Source of the DNA: Pseudomonadota bacterium
GTDB lineage: Bacteria; Pseudomonadota; Gammaproteobacteria; Pseudomonadales; Moraxellaceae
Direction: 5' to 3'
Assembly: GCA_021781515.1 (NCBI GenBank)
Contig: JAJXWR010000019.1
Location: 1 to 36,306 of the forward strand
Length of the DNA: 36,306 bases
Both the position numbers and the translations under genes were made by a program. Position 1 is the stretch's first letter, and every line of letters starts with the position of its first letter. The notes beneath the pieces were generated by a model. That model was not told the origin of the DNA and searched no databases. It saw only the letters and a list, made by a program, of their open reading frames with translations. Of the stretch, positions 29,870-36,306 are shown piece by piece.

Positions 29870-30358
29870 ATGCCTTCCTTTGACATTGTTTCTGAAGTCG
29901 AACTCTATGAAGTGGCCAATGCGGTCACCAATACCCAAAAAGAAGTGGCAACCCGCTTTGACTTTCGTGGTGCTGAGGTCAAGGTTGAACTCAATGAGAA
30001 GAACCAGACCCTGCAACTCAGTGCCGAATCTGATTTTCAGGTGGAACAACTGCGCAGTATGCTGGAGAATCATTTACTGAAACGCAAGGTAGATGCTCAG
30101 GTACTGGATGCGCAGTCTTTACAGGCCTCTGGCAAAAAAATCACGCAGCAGATTCTCCTGAAAAACGGGCTGGATCAGGACACTGCAAAAAAAATTGTCA
30201 AACTGCTTAAAGAAAACAGCTTCAAGGCACAAGCCTCTATCATGGGAGATAAAATCCGGGTGACCGACAAGAAAAGAGATTCTCTGCAGACGGTTATTGC
30301 TTTTTTGCAACAACAGAGCCTGGGTCGCCCCCTGCAATTTAACAACTTCAAGGATTGA
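29870..30358 (+). CDS. yajQ: YajQ-family nucleotide/c-di-GMP-binding protein
   Basis: Small cytosolic protein, 162 aa, of two ferredoxin-like domains. Family marks are MPSFDIVSEV at the N-terminus, EVATRFDFRGAEVKVEL, and the C-terminal SIMGDKIRVTDKKRDSLQ with FLQQQSLGRPLQFNNF. ATG at 29870 has GGAG 9 nt upstream and is the standard start; the frame's upstream extension (to 29852) has no support. YajQ homologues in Xanthomonas and Pseudomonas bind cyclic di-GMP and affect transcription; binding here is by family only. The DUF4442 gene follows 3 nt later, so the two form an operon. Confidence 0.95.
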   Translation: MPSFDIVSEVELYEVANAVTNTQKEVATRFDFRGAEVKVELNEKNQTLQLSAESDFQVEQLRSMLENHLLKRKVDAQVLDAQSLQASGKKITQQILLKNGLDQDTAKKIVKLLKENSFKAQASIMGDKIRVTDKKRDSLQTVIAFLQQQSLGRPLQFNNFKD

Positions 30359-30361
30359 CTT

Positions 30362-30871
30362 ATGAGTTTTCAGAATGCCCTGACCCGCAACCTAAGCCGA
30401 CTGTCTTTTGTTCCGGCTTCGTTACGTCCCAGCATTATCTCCCGTCTTTTTGGAAAAGTCGTGCCTTTCGTGGGCACAGCAGGATTATTGTATGAATCAT
30501 TAACCTCAGAAGAAGTTGTGGTCAGTGTACGCAATCGACGTCCGGTGCAGAACCATATCAAGGGAGTGCATGCGGCAGCGGTGGCGCTATTGGCAGAAAC
30601 GGCCAGCGGTTTCGTGGTCGGCATGAATCTCCCGGATGATCGCCTGCCGTTGATTAAAAGTCTGAAAGTGGATTTTGTCAAACGCAGCACCGGGAGTATG
30701 CGCGCCGTGGCGCGGCTGACACCTGAACAAATTGAACTGATCCGGACGCAGCCCAAAGGCGATGTACTGGTGGAAACTGAAGTGACCGACGAAAGTGGCG
30801 ATGCACCGGTTCGTTGTGAAATGCTCTGGGCGTGGATTCCCAAGAAAAAAACGGAGCGGCCGTCTAGCTGA
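30362..30871 (+). CDS. DUF4442 hotdog-fold thioesterase-like protein
   Basis: The 169-aa protein has the pattern of the DUF4442/YiiD C-terminal hotdog family: RPVQNHIKGVHAAAVALLAE (long hotdog helix with the conserved N-H-x-x-x-x-H region), then beta strands PLIKSLKVDFVKRSTGSMRA and VLVETEVTDESG. Hotdog enzymes of this type hydrolyse acyl-CoA or acyl-ACP thioesters; the substrate is not known. It begins 3 nt after yajQ and ends 12 nt before a strong intrinsic terminator, so it closes the operon. Confidence 0.85.
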   Translation: MSFQNALTRNLSRLSFVPASLRPSIISRLFGKVVPFVGTAGLLYESLTSEEVVVSVRNRRPVQNHIKGVHAAAVALLAETASGFVVGMNLPDDRLPLIKSLKVDFVKRSTGSMRAVARLTPEQIELIRTQPKGDVLVETEVTDESGDAPVRCEMLWAWIPKKKTERPSS

Positions 30872-30883
30872 TCGACCGTCTAG

Positions 30884-30912
30884 GGAACATTGTTCTTACA
30901 ATGTTCCTTTTT
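30884..30912 (+). terminator. intrinsic terminator of the yajQ-DUF4442 operon
   Basis: A perfect 10-bp stem, GGAACATTGT (30884-30893) with ACAATGTTCC (30898-30907), a 4-nt TTCT loop, then five Ts. It follows the DUF4442 stop by 12 nt. There is no T-run on the other strand, so it serves the plus strand only. Confidence 0.85.
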
Positions 30913-30945
30913 ATTTACAATGTTCCTTTTTATTTACAATGTTCC
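30898..30945 (+). repeat. 19-bp tandem repeat copying the terminator 3' arm and T-tract
   Basis: ACAATGTTCCTTTTTATTT occurs at 30898-30916 and 30917-30935, and its first ten bases again at 30936-30945. All three ACAATGTTCC arms can pair with the single 5' arm at 30884-30893. The last copy supplies the final codons and stop of the converging DUF4403 gene. Confidence 0.92.
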
Positions 30946-32355
30946 ATAGCTGAGCAATAAGGCACCGTCAGCCTGGAAAACGGTATGGACGGATGTTTTA
31001 GTCAACCACAGTCCCATCGGCTGAAAATGTTGCATGCTCAGGTGTGCAATGAGCCCATGTCCCAAAGGAATCGGCGCATGGGTATAGCGTTGCATCTGCT
31101 GTACCGCCTGACTATAGGGAATATGTAGCCGCTGCATCAATTGCTGGCGAAAACTGTTGCCCAACATCCATGAGGCACTGCGAGCCAGCATACTGGAGGT
31201 TGACAGTGCATAATCTAAGTTCTGGAAATACATTTCGCCCTTAGTGGCATCAAATACCGGAGTAGCTTCCACATAAATCTGGGCGGCGAGTGGTTGTTCC
31301 AGCGTCAGCCCGAGAACCGCCTTGTCCTGATGCCCATAAAACTGTATCTGGCGAATCAGCACCGTATGGCCATTCACCGGCATGGCATGCCCGGCCACTG
31401 ACATATTGATTAACTCATTGGCTCGTGTTAGCGGTAAATCAATACTCAGCAGCAGATGAAATCCCGGTGCGGCACTCCAGGGCTTGAGGTCCGGCAAGGC
31501 TGGAACTGGCTGCACGGCGGGGCGATCCCCGAGCACCTCCGGGCGGGCTTTTAGCTGCATGTTCATGGCCAGCAGATACCCATGCCCCTCCATGCCGTTG
31601 ACGGCCATCGCCTGAGGATGGAGCAAGAGCCACAGGCCATGCCCAAGATCCACCGGCTGATTCAGAGTGGGCCAGACGCCCGCCAGCGCTGTACGCAACC
31701 CTCCCTGTCCCAGGCCCTGCTGTAGTGCATCCTGTACGGCTGCGCGGACTTTATCCCTGATCACCGGCATATCCAGTAAAGCCCCTAGATCCACATGCAG
31801 GGCGGTCAGTCTGCACGGCTGCAACCAGTGGAGTTTCCAGTCGCCAGGGCTAACCACCAGGCCATTCACGCCAGCAACAATGTCACCTTCCACCGCCATG
31901 GCCACCCGGGGCTGCGGCTCATTGACGCCACAACTGAGCAATCCCATCTGCCCCAATGGCCCCTGGAGTTGGCTCTGTACCGCAAAACTGGCAGTGATAT
32001 TGGCAATAAAATGCTGTTTGATGATTTTCAGATCCAGATCATCCACCGTCATCTGGTATTTGGTAACCGCCTGGGCTTTCATCGCCAGGACGCCTGGAAA
32101 GTTAAACGCAGAATTGACCTGCCCGGACAATAGAGGCTTCGGCAGCTGCTGCAACATGTCCGCCCGGAGTTTTAACAGGTTCAGACTCACAGGCACCTGA
32201 ATTTCGGAAAACGGCGTTACCGGCAAGAGGACCGGATTGGGGTCATCCGGCGGCGGCTGCAGCGGTGCCGTGGCACATCCTGCGAGCAGCGGGAGTATAA
32301 CCACTACAACCACCCTGAAAAAAAACCATGATACCTGCGTTACCACACTCGCCAT
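30934..32355 (-). CDS. DUF4403-family lipoprotein
   Basis: The 473-aa protein starts with a lipoprotein signal (VVVVVILPLLAGC, lipobox LAGC at 24-27), followed by a proline-rich linker (APLQPPPDDPNPVLLP). The body has the DUF4403 pattern: an opening IQVPVSLNLLKLRADML, paired strand-rich halves, a central WLLLHPQAMAV segment, and AAPGFHLLLSIDLPLTRANELI. GAGG 5 nt upstream supports ATG 32355. Function is unknown. It follows gloC by 42 nt on the same strand and may belong to the accA run. The last three residues (GTL) and the stop come from the repeat described at 30898-30945, so the C-terminus may have been altered recently. Confidence 0.82.
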   Translation of the reverse strand: MASVVTQVSWFFFRVVVVVILPLLAGCATAPLQPPPDDPNPVLLPVTPFSEIQVPVSLNLLKLRADMLQQLPKPLLSGQVNSAFNFPGVLAMKAQAVTKYQMTVDDLDLKIIKQHFIANITASFAVQSQLQGPLGQMGLLSCGVNEPQPRVAMAVEGDIVAGVNGLVVSPGDWKLHWLQPCRLTALHVDLGALLDMPVIRDKVRAAVQDALQQGLGQGGLRTALAGVWPTLNQPVDLGHGLWLLLHPQAMAVNGMEGHGYLLAMNMQLKARPEVLGDRPAVQPVPALPDLKPWSAAPGFHLLLSIDLPLTRANELINMSVAGHAMPVNGHTVLIRQIQFYGHQDKAVLGLTLEQPLAAQIYVEATPVFDATKGEMYFQNLDYALSTSSMLARSASWMLGNSFRQQLMQRLHIPYSQAVQQMQRYTHAPIPLGHGLIAHLSMQHFQPMGLWLTKTSVHTVFQADGALLLSYGTL

Positions 32356-32397
32356 TCCTGCCTCATCCCACTCGGAAACCCTTTGCTATAACGTGCA

Positions 32398-33048
32398 TTA
32401 CCTGGGAAACAACCGGTCAGCGACAAAGGGGTTGCGCTGACGTTCCTCTGCAAAACTTGACATCGGGCCATGCCCCGGCACAAAACGTACGTCGGCTCCT
32501 AAGGGAAATAGTTTGTCACGAATGGAGCGAATCAATGTAGGGCCATCACCACCTGGAAAATCACTGCGACCGACCGATCCCGCAAACAACACATCACCGA
32601 CCCAGGCCACGCCTTGATTGCGATGAAAAAAAACCACATGCCCCGGGGTATGTCCCGGACAATGCAGGATTTCCAGGGTTTCCTTGCCGAGCGTCACCTG
32701 ATCGGCATCGTCAAGCCAGCGATCCGGCTGAAATTTTACTGCCGCCGGAAACCCATAGTTTCTCGCCGCCTCAGGCACCAGATCCAGCCAGTAGTCATCT
32801 CCCTGATGCGGCCCCTCAATAGGCCAATGACCTTGTTGATGCAAGGAACCCACGGCACCCACGTGATCGATATGGCCGTGGGTCACCCACAATTTTTCCA
32901 GTTTCAGGCCGCGTTTACGCACCTGTTCCAGCAAGCGCTCACTTTCCCCTCCGGCATCAATCAATGCCGCCTGCCCCGTCTGATCACACCAGATCAGCGT
33001 GCAATTTTGCTGAAAAGGCGTAACCGGGATGATTTGATACTGTAACAT
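32398..33048 (-). CDS. gloC: MBL-fold hydrolase, GloC/YcbL-type (hydroxyacylglutathione hydrolase-like)
   Basis: Metallo-beta-lactamase-fold enzyme of 216 aa that resembles E. coli YcbL/GloC, a type II glyoxalase that hydrolyses S-lactoylglutathione. The dinuclear metal ligands are visible: THGHIDHVG (HxHxDH), CPGHTPGHV, GDVLFAGSVGRSDFPGGD and FVPGHGPMSSFAEERQRN. It lacks the extra C-terminal domain of GloB, as expected for GloC. AGAGG 6 nt before ATG 33048. It lies 31 nt after accA. Substrate is assigned by family only. Confidence 0.9.
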   Translation of the reverse strand: MLQYQIIPVTPFQQNCTLIWCDQTGQAALIDAGGESERLLEQVRKRGLKLEKLWVTHGHIDHVGAVGSLHQQGHWPIEGPHQGDDYWLDLVPEAARNYGFPAAVKFQPDRWLDDADQVTLGKETLEILHCPGHTPGHVVFFHRNQGVAWVGDVLFAGSVGRSDFPGGDGPTLIRSIRDKLFPLGADVRFVPGHGPMSSFAEERQRNPFVADRLFPR

Positions 33049-33079
33049 CTAAAACCTCTTTTACTGTAAACACCGGGGC

Positions 33080-34060
33080 TTAACTTCCCGTTGCCGTTTC
33101 TACTCCGTCCACCTGACTGCCATAGTGCATAAGGCGTTGATAACGCCGTTCCAGCAAAAGTTGAGTATCCATTCCACGCAGCTTTTTCAATTGCCGCACC
33201 AGGCTGTTGCGCACAATATCAGCCATTCCGTCCACTTGACGATGCGCTCCTCCCAGTGGTTCTGCAATAATTTCATCCACAAAACCCAACACCTTCAGCC
33301 GTTGGGCCGTCAACCCCATGGCCTCTGCCGCCTCAGGGGCTTTTTCTGCGGTTTTCCAGAGAATTGAGGCGCATCCTTCAGGGGAGATAACCGCATAGGT
33401 ACTGTAAGACAACATCAGCAACACGTCCCCAACCCCAATCGCCAATGCCCCACCGGAGCCCCCTTCACCAATCACCGTGCAGATGATCGGTGTCTTAAGC
33501 CGTGACATGACCGCCAGATTACGGGCAATCGCTTCTGACTGTCCTCGCTCTTCGGCATCAATACCCGGATAAGCGCCTGGCGTATCGATAAACGTCAGCA
33601 CCGGCAGCTTGAAGCGCTCGGCCATTTCAAACAACCGCAGGGCCTTGCGATACCCTTCAGGTTTGGGCATCCCGAAATTTCGCCAGACTTTTTCCTTGAT
33701 ATCCCGGCCTTTCTGATGCCCGACCAGCATCACCGGTTCGCCCATCAACCGGGCTGTGCCGCCAATAATCGCCGGATCGTCGCCAAACACCCGATCGCCA
33801 TGATATTCATCGAAGTCGGTAAAAATTCGCTCAATATAATCCCGGGTATAGGGGCGTAAGGGATGTCTTGACAGCTGCGAAACCTGCCATGGTGTCAGTT
33901 TACTGAATATCTCCTGGGTCAGTCGTATCGACTTTTCTTCAATACGCAGTATTTCTTCAGAAATATTAAGGCCCGTCCCCTCACCCAATTGCCGCAGCCC
34001 CTCAATTTTGGTCTGCAACTCAGCAATAGGCTGTTCAAAATCCAGAAAATTCGGATTCAC
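33080..34060 (-). CDS. accA: acetyl-CoA carboxylase carboxyltransferase subunit alpha
   Basis: Part of the carboxyltransferase that makes malonyl-CoA for fatty acid synthesis. The 326-aa protein starts [19 protein letters not shown] and has the crotonase-fold core [60 protein letters not shown] and [17 protein letters not shown] at 34060 has GAGGGAG about 8 nt upstream. Gaps of 19 nt to the deacetylase upstream and 31 nt to gloC downstream suggest one transcript. Confidence 0.97.
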   Translation of the reverse strand: MNPNFLDFEQPIAELQTKIEGLRQLGEGTGLNISEEILRIEEKSIRLTQEIFSKLTPWQVSQLSRHPLRPYTRDYIERIFTDFDEYHGDRVFGDDPAIIGGTARLMGEPVMLVGHQKGRDIKEKVWRNFGMPKPEGYRKALRLFEMAERFKLPVLTFIDTPGAYPGIDAEERGQSEAIARNLAVMSRLKTPIICTVIGEGGSGGALAIGVGDVLLMLSYSTYAVISPEGCASILWKTAEKAPEAAEAMGLTAQRLKVLGFVDEIIAEPLGGAHRQVDGMADIVRNSLVRQLKKLRGMDTQLLLERRYQRLMHYGSQVDGVETATGS

Positions 34061-34079
34061 TCCCCGTTCTCCCTCAAGA

Positions 34080-34892
34080 TCATACCTCCGTTCCGCCCAC
34101 AGCGCTACTTACCCTGGAATCCACTTGGCCCACAAGATCGCACCGCTGCAACAACACCACATCCAATGCCTGACAACGTTCGCTAAACCAGGCGGATGCC
34201 AGCCATTCCCGTTCGTTGGGCCGCGAATGGCTTAACACATCGGTTGAATCATAGTAGCCCGGATGACACATAATCAAGCCCCCAGTGCGCAATGTCCTCA
34301 GCCAGTTATTCATGGCGCTGGGGAAGTGTTCAGGGACAAAGTCATAGACCCCGGCAAAATCACTATTCATGGCCGCCGCAGCGGGCAGGCAACGCCCGCC
34401 CAGTTGATCAATGATCCAGGCTTTGCCACCACGAAAAATGGCGGGATGGGTCTGCCGCAAGGGCAACAGGCGTCCATAACGCTGCTGCACGACCTCCAGC
34501 ATCACCTGACGAATCACCGGCAACTGATGCACATGCTGATGTCCGTCAATAAAATCCGGACAATGGCCAAATGCCTGTTCAAAATCCTGTAACTGCTGTA
34601 GCCATTGTGACCTCAGAAAACCTGCATCCCATTGCCGGGATAACGACAACCACCATACCTGCGGCAAACTAAAGCGACGGTCATTAGAACTGAACGTATG
34701 CGTCAGATTAAAATGCAGCCCCCGGGCCATCGCCGGCAGTTGACTTAAAGAATGCGCCGCCTCCTTCAAGGCCGGGGACGTGGTCATGACGCTGGTGCCT
34801 GACAAACGGCCCCGTTGACCTAACTCCAGAATGCCGCGGTCAATCGCCGCTGACTGAGCAAAATCATCCGCAATGAGCCAGAAAGAGCGCAT
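34080..34892 (-). CDS. YdjC/ChbG-family carbohydrate deacetylase (NaxD/HpnK-like)
   Basis: Metal-dependent N-deacetylase of 270 aa. The active-site set is intact: ADDF at 8-11, H60 in RGLHFNLTH, and [10 protein letters not shown] at 116-125; HPGYYD is the late conserved turn. GGAGG 5-6 nt before the ATG gives a strong ribosome-binding site. Directly upstream are a GtrA protein and a polyprenyl-phosphate sugar GT2. The same pairing (YdjC deacetylase with such a GT2) occurs in Francisella naxD-flmF2, where NaxD deacetylates undecaprenyl-phosphate GalNAc for lipid A decoration, and in hopanoid clusters as HpnK. The context favours removal of an acetyl group from a lipid-linked aminosugar; a chitooligosaccharide substrate is less likely. 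Confidence 0.82.
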   Translation of the reverse strand: MRSFWLIADDFAQSAAIDRGILELGQRGRLSGTSVMTTSPALKEAAHSLSQLPAMARGLHFNLTHTFSSNDRRFSLPQVWWLSLSRQWDAGFLRSQWLQQLQDFEQAFGHCPDFIDGHQHVHQLPVIRQVMLEVVQQRYGRLLPLRQTHPAIFRGGKAWIIDQLGGRCLPAAAAMNSDFAGVYDFVPEHFPSAMNNWLRTLRTGGLIMCHPGYYDSTDVLSHSRPNEREWLASAWFSERCQALDVVLLQRCDLVGQVDSRVSSAVGGTEV

Positions 34893-34895
34893 GAC

Positions 34896-35339
34896 CTACC
34901 TCCCGTGTCCCTGTCCGTTCCCGGACACGCCAGTGCGGGTCGCCGGCACCGGCGACGTTGCAAAGGCCCATCTTCTGGAAACTACAAAGGTCAATGCGGC
35001 CACCGCCACCAGTACGATGGCCAGTGACACATAGTACGGCAGAAACGCACAGTAGCGTAACAAACTGGCAAACAGCAGTTGATTCAGTAAAAACGACCCC
35101 AAGGCTACGGCAAAAAACCGTGGCAGCGTCCGCCCATGCCGCTCCCGTGCTGTGAAGGTAAAATACCGATGCCCGGCATAGCTGACCCAAAAAGCCACAG
35201 CAAACGCCAGTATATTGGCATACAAGGGGCGAATCGCCCCGACACTGACCAGAACGATGACGCTGAGATAATGCACCGCCGCCGCACTCCCACCCACCAC
35301 GCTAAAGCGCAGAACCTGCCTAGCGGCCATCTCGGACAT
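34896..35339 (-). CDS. GtrA-family membrane protein (putative lipid-linked sugar flippase)
   Basis: The 147-aa integral membrane protein has four predicted membrane helices: about FSVVGGSAAAVHYLSVIVLV, ANILAFAVAFWVSYAG, FFAVALGSFLLNQLLFASLL and YVSLAIVLVAVAALTFVV. The conserved RYFTF motif sits after helix 2 and the SRRWAF motif after helix 4. GtrA proteins are thought to move undecaprenyl-phosphate sugars across the membrane. It overlaps the GT2 stop by 20 nt (or 11 nt if ATG 35330 is the start) and ends 3 nt before the deacetylase, so the three are coupled. Confidence 0.88.
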   Translation of the reverse strand: MSEMAARQVLRFSVVGGSAAAVHYLSVIVLVSVGAIRPLYANILAFAVAFWVSYAGHRYFTFTARERHGRTLPRFFAVALGSFLLNQLLFASLLRYCAFLPYYVSLAIVLVAVAALTFVVSRRWAFATSPVPATRTGVSGNGQGHGR

Positions 35340-36306
35340 CTGCGGTTAGGCGGCTCAACGGGCTGTGATCCCGCTGATTACCGATCAAATAAGGTGGCCG
35401 TTGCTTGACTTCGGTATAGACCCGTGCCAGGTATTCGCCTAACACCCCCACCGAGAGTAACTGTATGCCCGAAAAAAACATAATGCTGGTTACAATTGTC
35501 GCATAACCGGGGACGTCCTTACCAAACAGCAAGGTAGAGACTACAATGATCATCCCGTAGGCCAAGGCTCCCAGGGACACCAGTGTCCCGATCGCACTCC
35601 ATATTCTCAGTGGCAAATTGGTAAAGGCCGTCAAGCCGGTAAACGCCAGACGGAACAGGGCAGCCATCCCGAACGTACTGTCACCGGCGATACGTTCGTC
35701 AGGCACATAAGGAATCGCCAGCGATCTGAAACCCACCCAAGCATACATTCCTTTCATAAAACGATTCCGTTCGGGTAACTGACGTAAGGCCTCAACCACC
35801 CGGCGATCAAGAATACGGAAGTCACCTGCATCGGGAGTAATTTCCACCTCCGACCCCTGGGACATCAGCGCATAAAACATCCGGGTACCGTGGCGTTTTA
35901 ACCAGGATTCATTGTCCCGGGAATCGCGCACGGCATATACCATGTCATAACCTTGCAACCATTTCTGGAAGAATTCCGGAAGAACTGCCAGTGGATGCTG
36001 AAAATCCGCATCCATCAGAATAACGGCATCGCCGCGTACCACATCCAGCCCTGCAGTCAACGCCGCTTCCTTACCAAAGTTACGCGACAGACTCAGGTAG
36101 TGCACCGGCCAGGCATCCGGCAGACTCAGCATCAGTTGCTCGGTATGATCCGGACTCCCGTCATTGACCACGATAATTTCATAGTTATCCACCAAGGCCG
36201 CCAACTGCTGCATCAGTGCAGGCAACAGCCGCTGCAGATTTTCGGCTTCCCGGTACGCCGGCAATACCACTGAAAGTCTCGCCTGCCTTGGTATTACATA
36301 ACGTTC
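35320..36306 (-). CDS. GT2 polyprenyl-phosphate glycosyltransferase (GtrB/ArnC/FlmF-like), 5' end outside window
   Basis: Transfers a sugar from a nucleotide donor to undecaprenyl phosphate. The visible protein has the nucleotide-binding start SVVLPAYREAENL, VVNDGSPDHT, LSRNFGKEAALTAGLD, and the DxD-type metal site LMDADFQHP. NRFMKGMYAWVGF, typical of the DPM1-like group, follows. Two C-terminal membrane helices lie around GTLVSLGALAYGMIIVV and VTSIMFFSGIQLLSVGVL. A GTG at 36270 could start it, but the frame is open to the right edge and the first beta strand would be cut, so the true start is probably beyond 36306. It is coupled to gtrA by overlap. Confidence 0.9.
   Translation of the reverse strand, partial: ERYVIPRQARLSVVLPAYREAENLQRLLPALMQQLAALVDNYEIIVVNDGSPDHTEQLMLSLPDAWPVHYLSLSRNFGKEAALTAGLDVVRGDAVILMDADFQHPLAVLPEFFQKWLQGYDMVYAVRDSRDNESWLKRHGTRMFYALMSQGSEVEITPDAGDFRILDRRVVEALRQLPERNRFMKGMYAWVGFRSLAIPYVPDERIAGDSTFGMAALFRLAFTGLTAFTNLPLRIWSAIGTLVSLGALAYGMIIVVSTLLFGKDVPGYATIVTSIMFFSGIQLLSVGVLGEYLARVYTEVKQRPPYLIGNQRDHSPLSRLTADVRDGR

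Overview
The window looks like chromosomal core DNA of a gammaproteobacterium. The evidence is the ygfB-pepP-ubiH-ubiI cluster, the zapB-like/zapA/6S RNA/5-formyl-THF cyclo-ligase run, the diheme cytochrome c4/cytochrome c5/engB/polA neighbourhood (also seen in Pseudomonas), the gltB-gltD-hemE order, and a YheV-type protein. No phage, transposase, CRISPR array, tRNA or rRNA gene was seen. Genus cannot be set from the sequence alone.

Layout. 1-274: start of a Sel1-repeat protein running off the left edge. 348-4601 (minus): ygfB-pepP-ubiH-ubiI-like, coupled by 1- and 4-nt overlaps and linked to ubiquinone synthesis. 4694-6151 (plus): zapB-like coiled-coil gene, zapA, 6S RNA, folate cyclo-ligase. 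6273-7279 (minus): cytochromes c4 and c5. 7538-8176 (plus): engB. 8177-8566: non-coding stretch with a 12-bp repeat. 8567-10438 (plus): PgaB-like protein. 10456-13143 (minus): polA. 13344-21051: unrecognised gene, diguanylate cyclase, yheV (minus), earP, large soluble hybrid-sensing histidine kinase. 21077-28959 (minus): gltB, gltD, a hydrolase lipoprotein, hemE. 29179-29661: remnant of an AbiEii-like nucleotidyltransferase. 29870-30871 (plus): yajQ and a hotdog-fold gene ending in a strong terminator. 30934-36306 (minus): a GT2 glycosyltransferase, GtrA, a YdjC/NaxD-type deacetylase, accA, gloC-like hydrolase and a DUF4403 lipoprotein.

How the genes work together. Respiration and quinone supply (ubi genes, cytochromes, hemE), nitrogen assimilation (gltBD), division (zapA and zapB-like) and envelope lipid/sugar chemistry (GT2-GtrA-deacetylase, accA, lipoproteins) dominate. 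Three genes touch cyclic di-GMP or its usual outputs: a GGDEF protein with intact catalytic and inhibitory motifs, YajQ, and a PgaB homologue.

The most unusual points are these. The PgaB homologue has lost the metal-binding residues of its deacetylase domain but keeps the hydrolase-domain signature, and it stands without pgaA/C/D. The Pol I has lost all visible 3'-5' exonuclease motifs. The GT2-GtrA-NaxD-like trio resembles a lipid-linked aminosugar donor module. A terminator has its 3' arm plus T-tract repeated almost three times, running into the stop codon of the converging gene.
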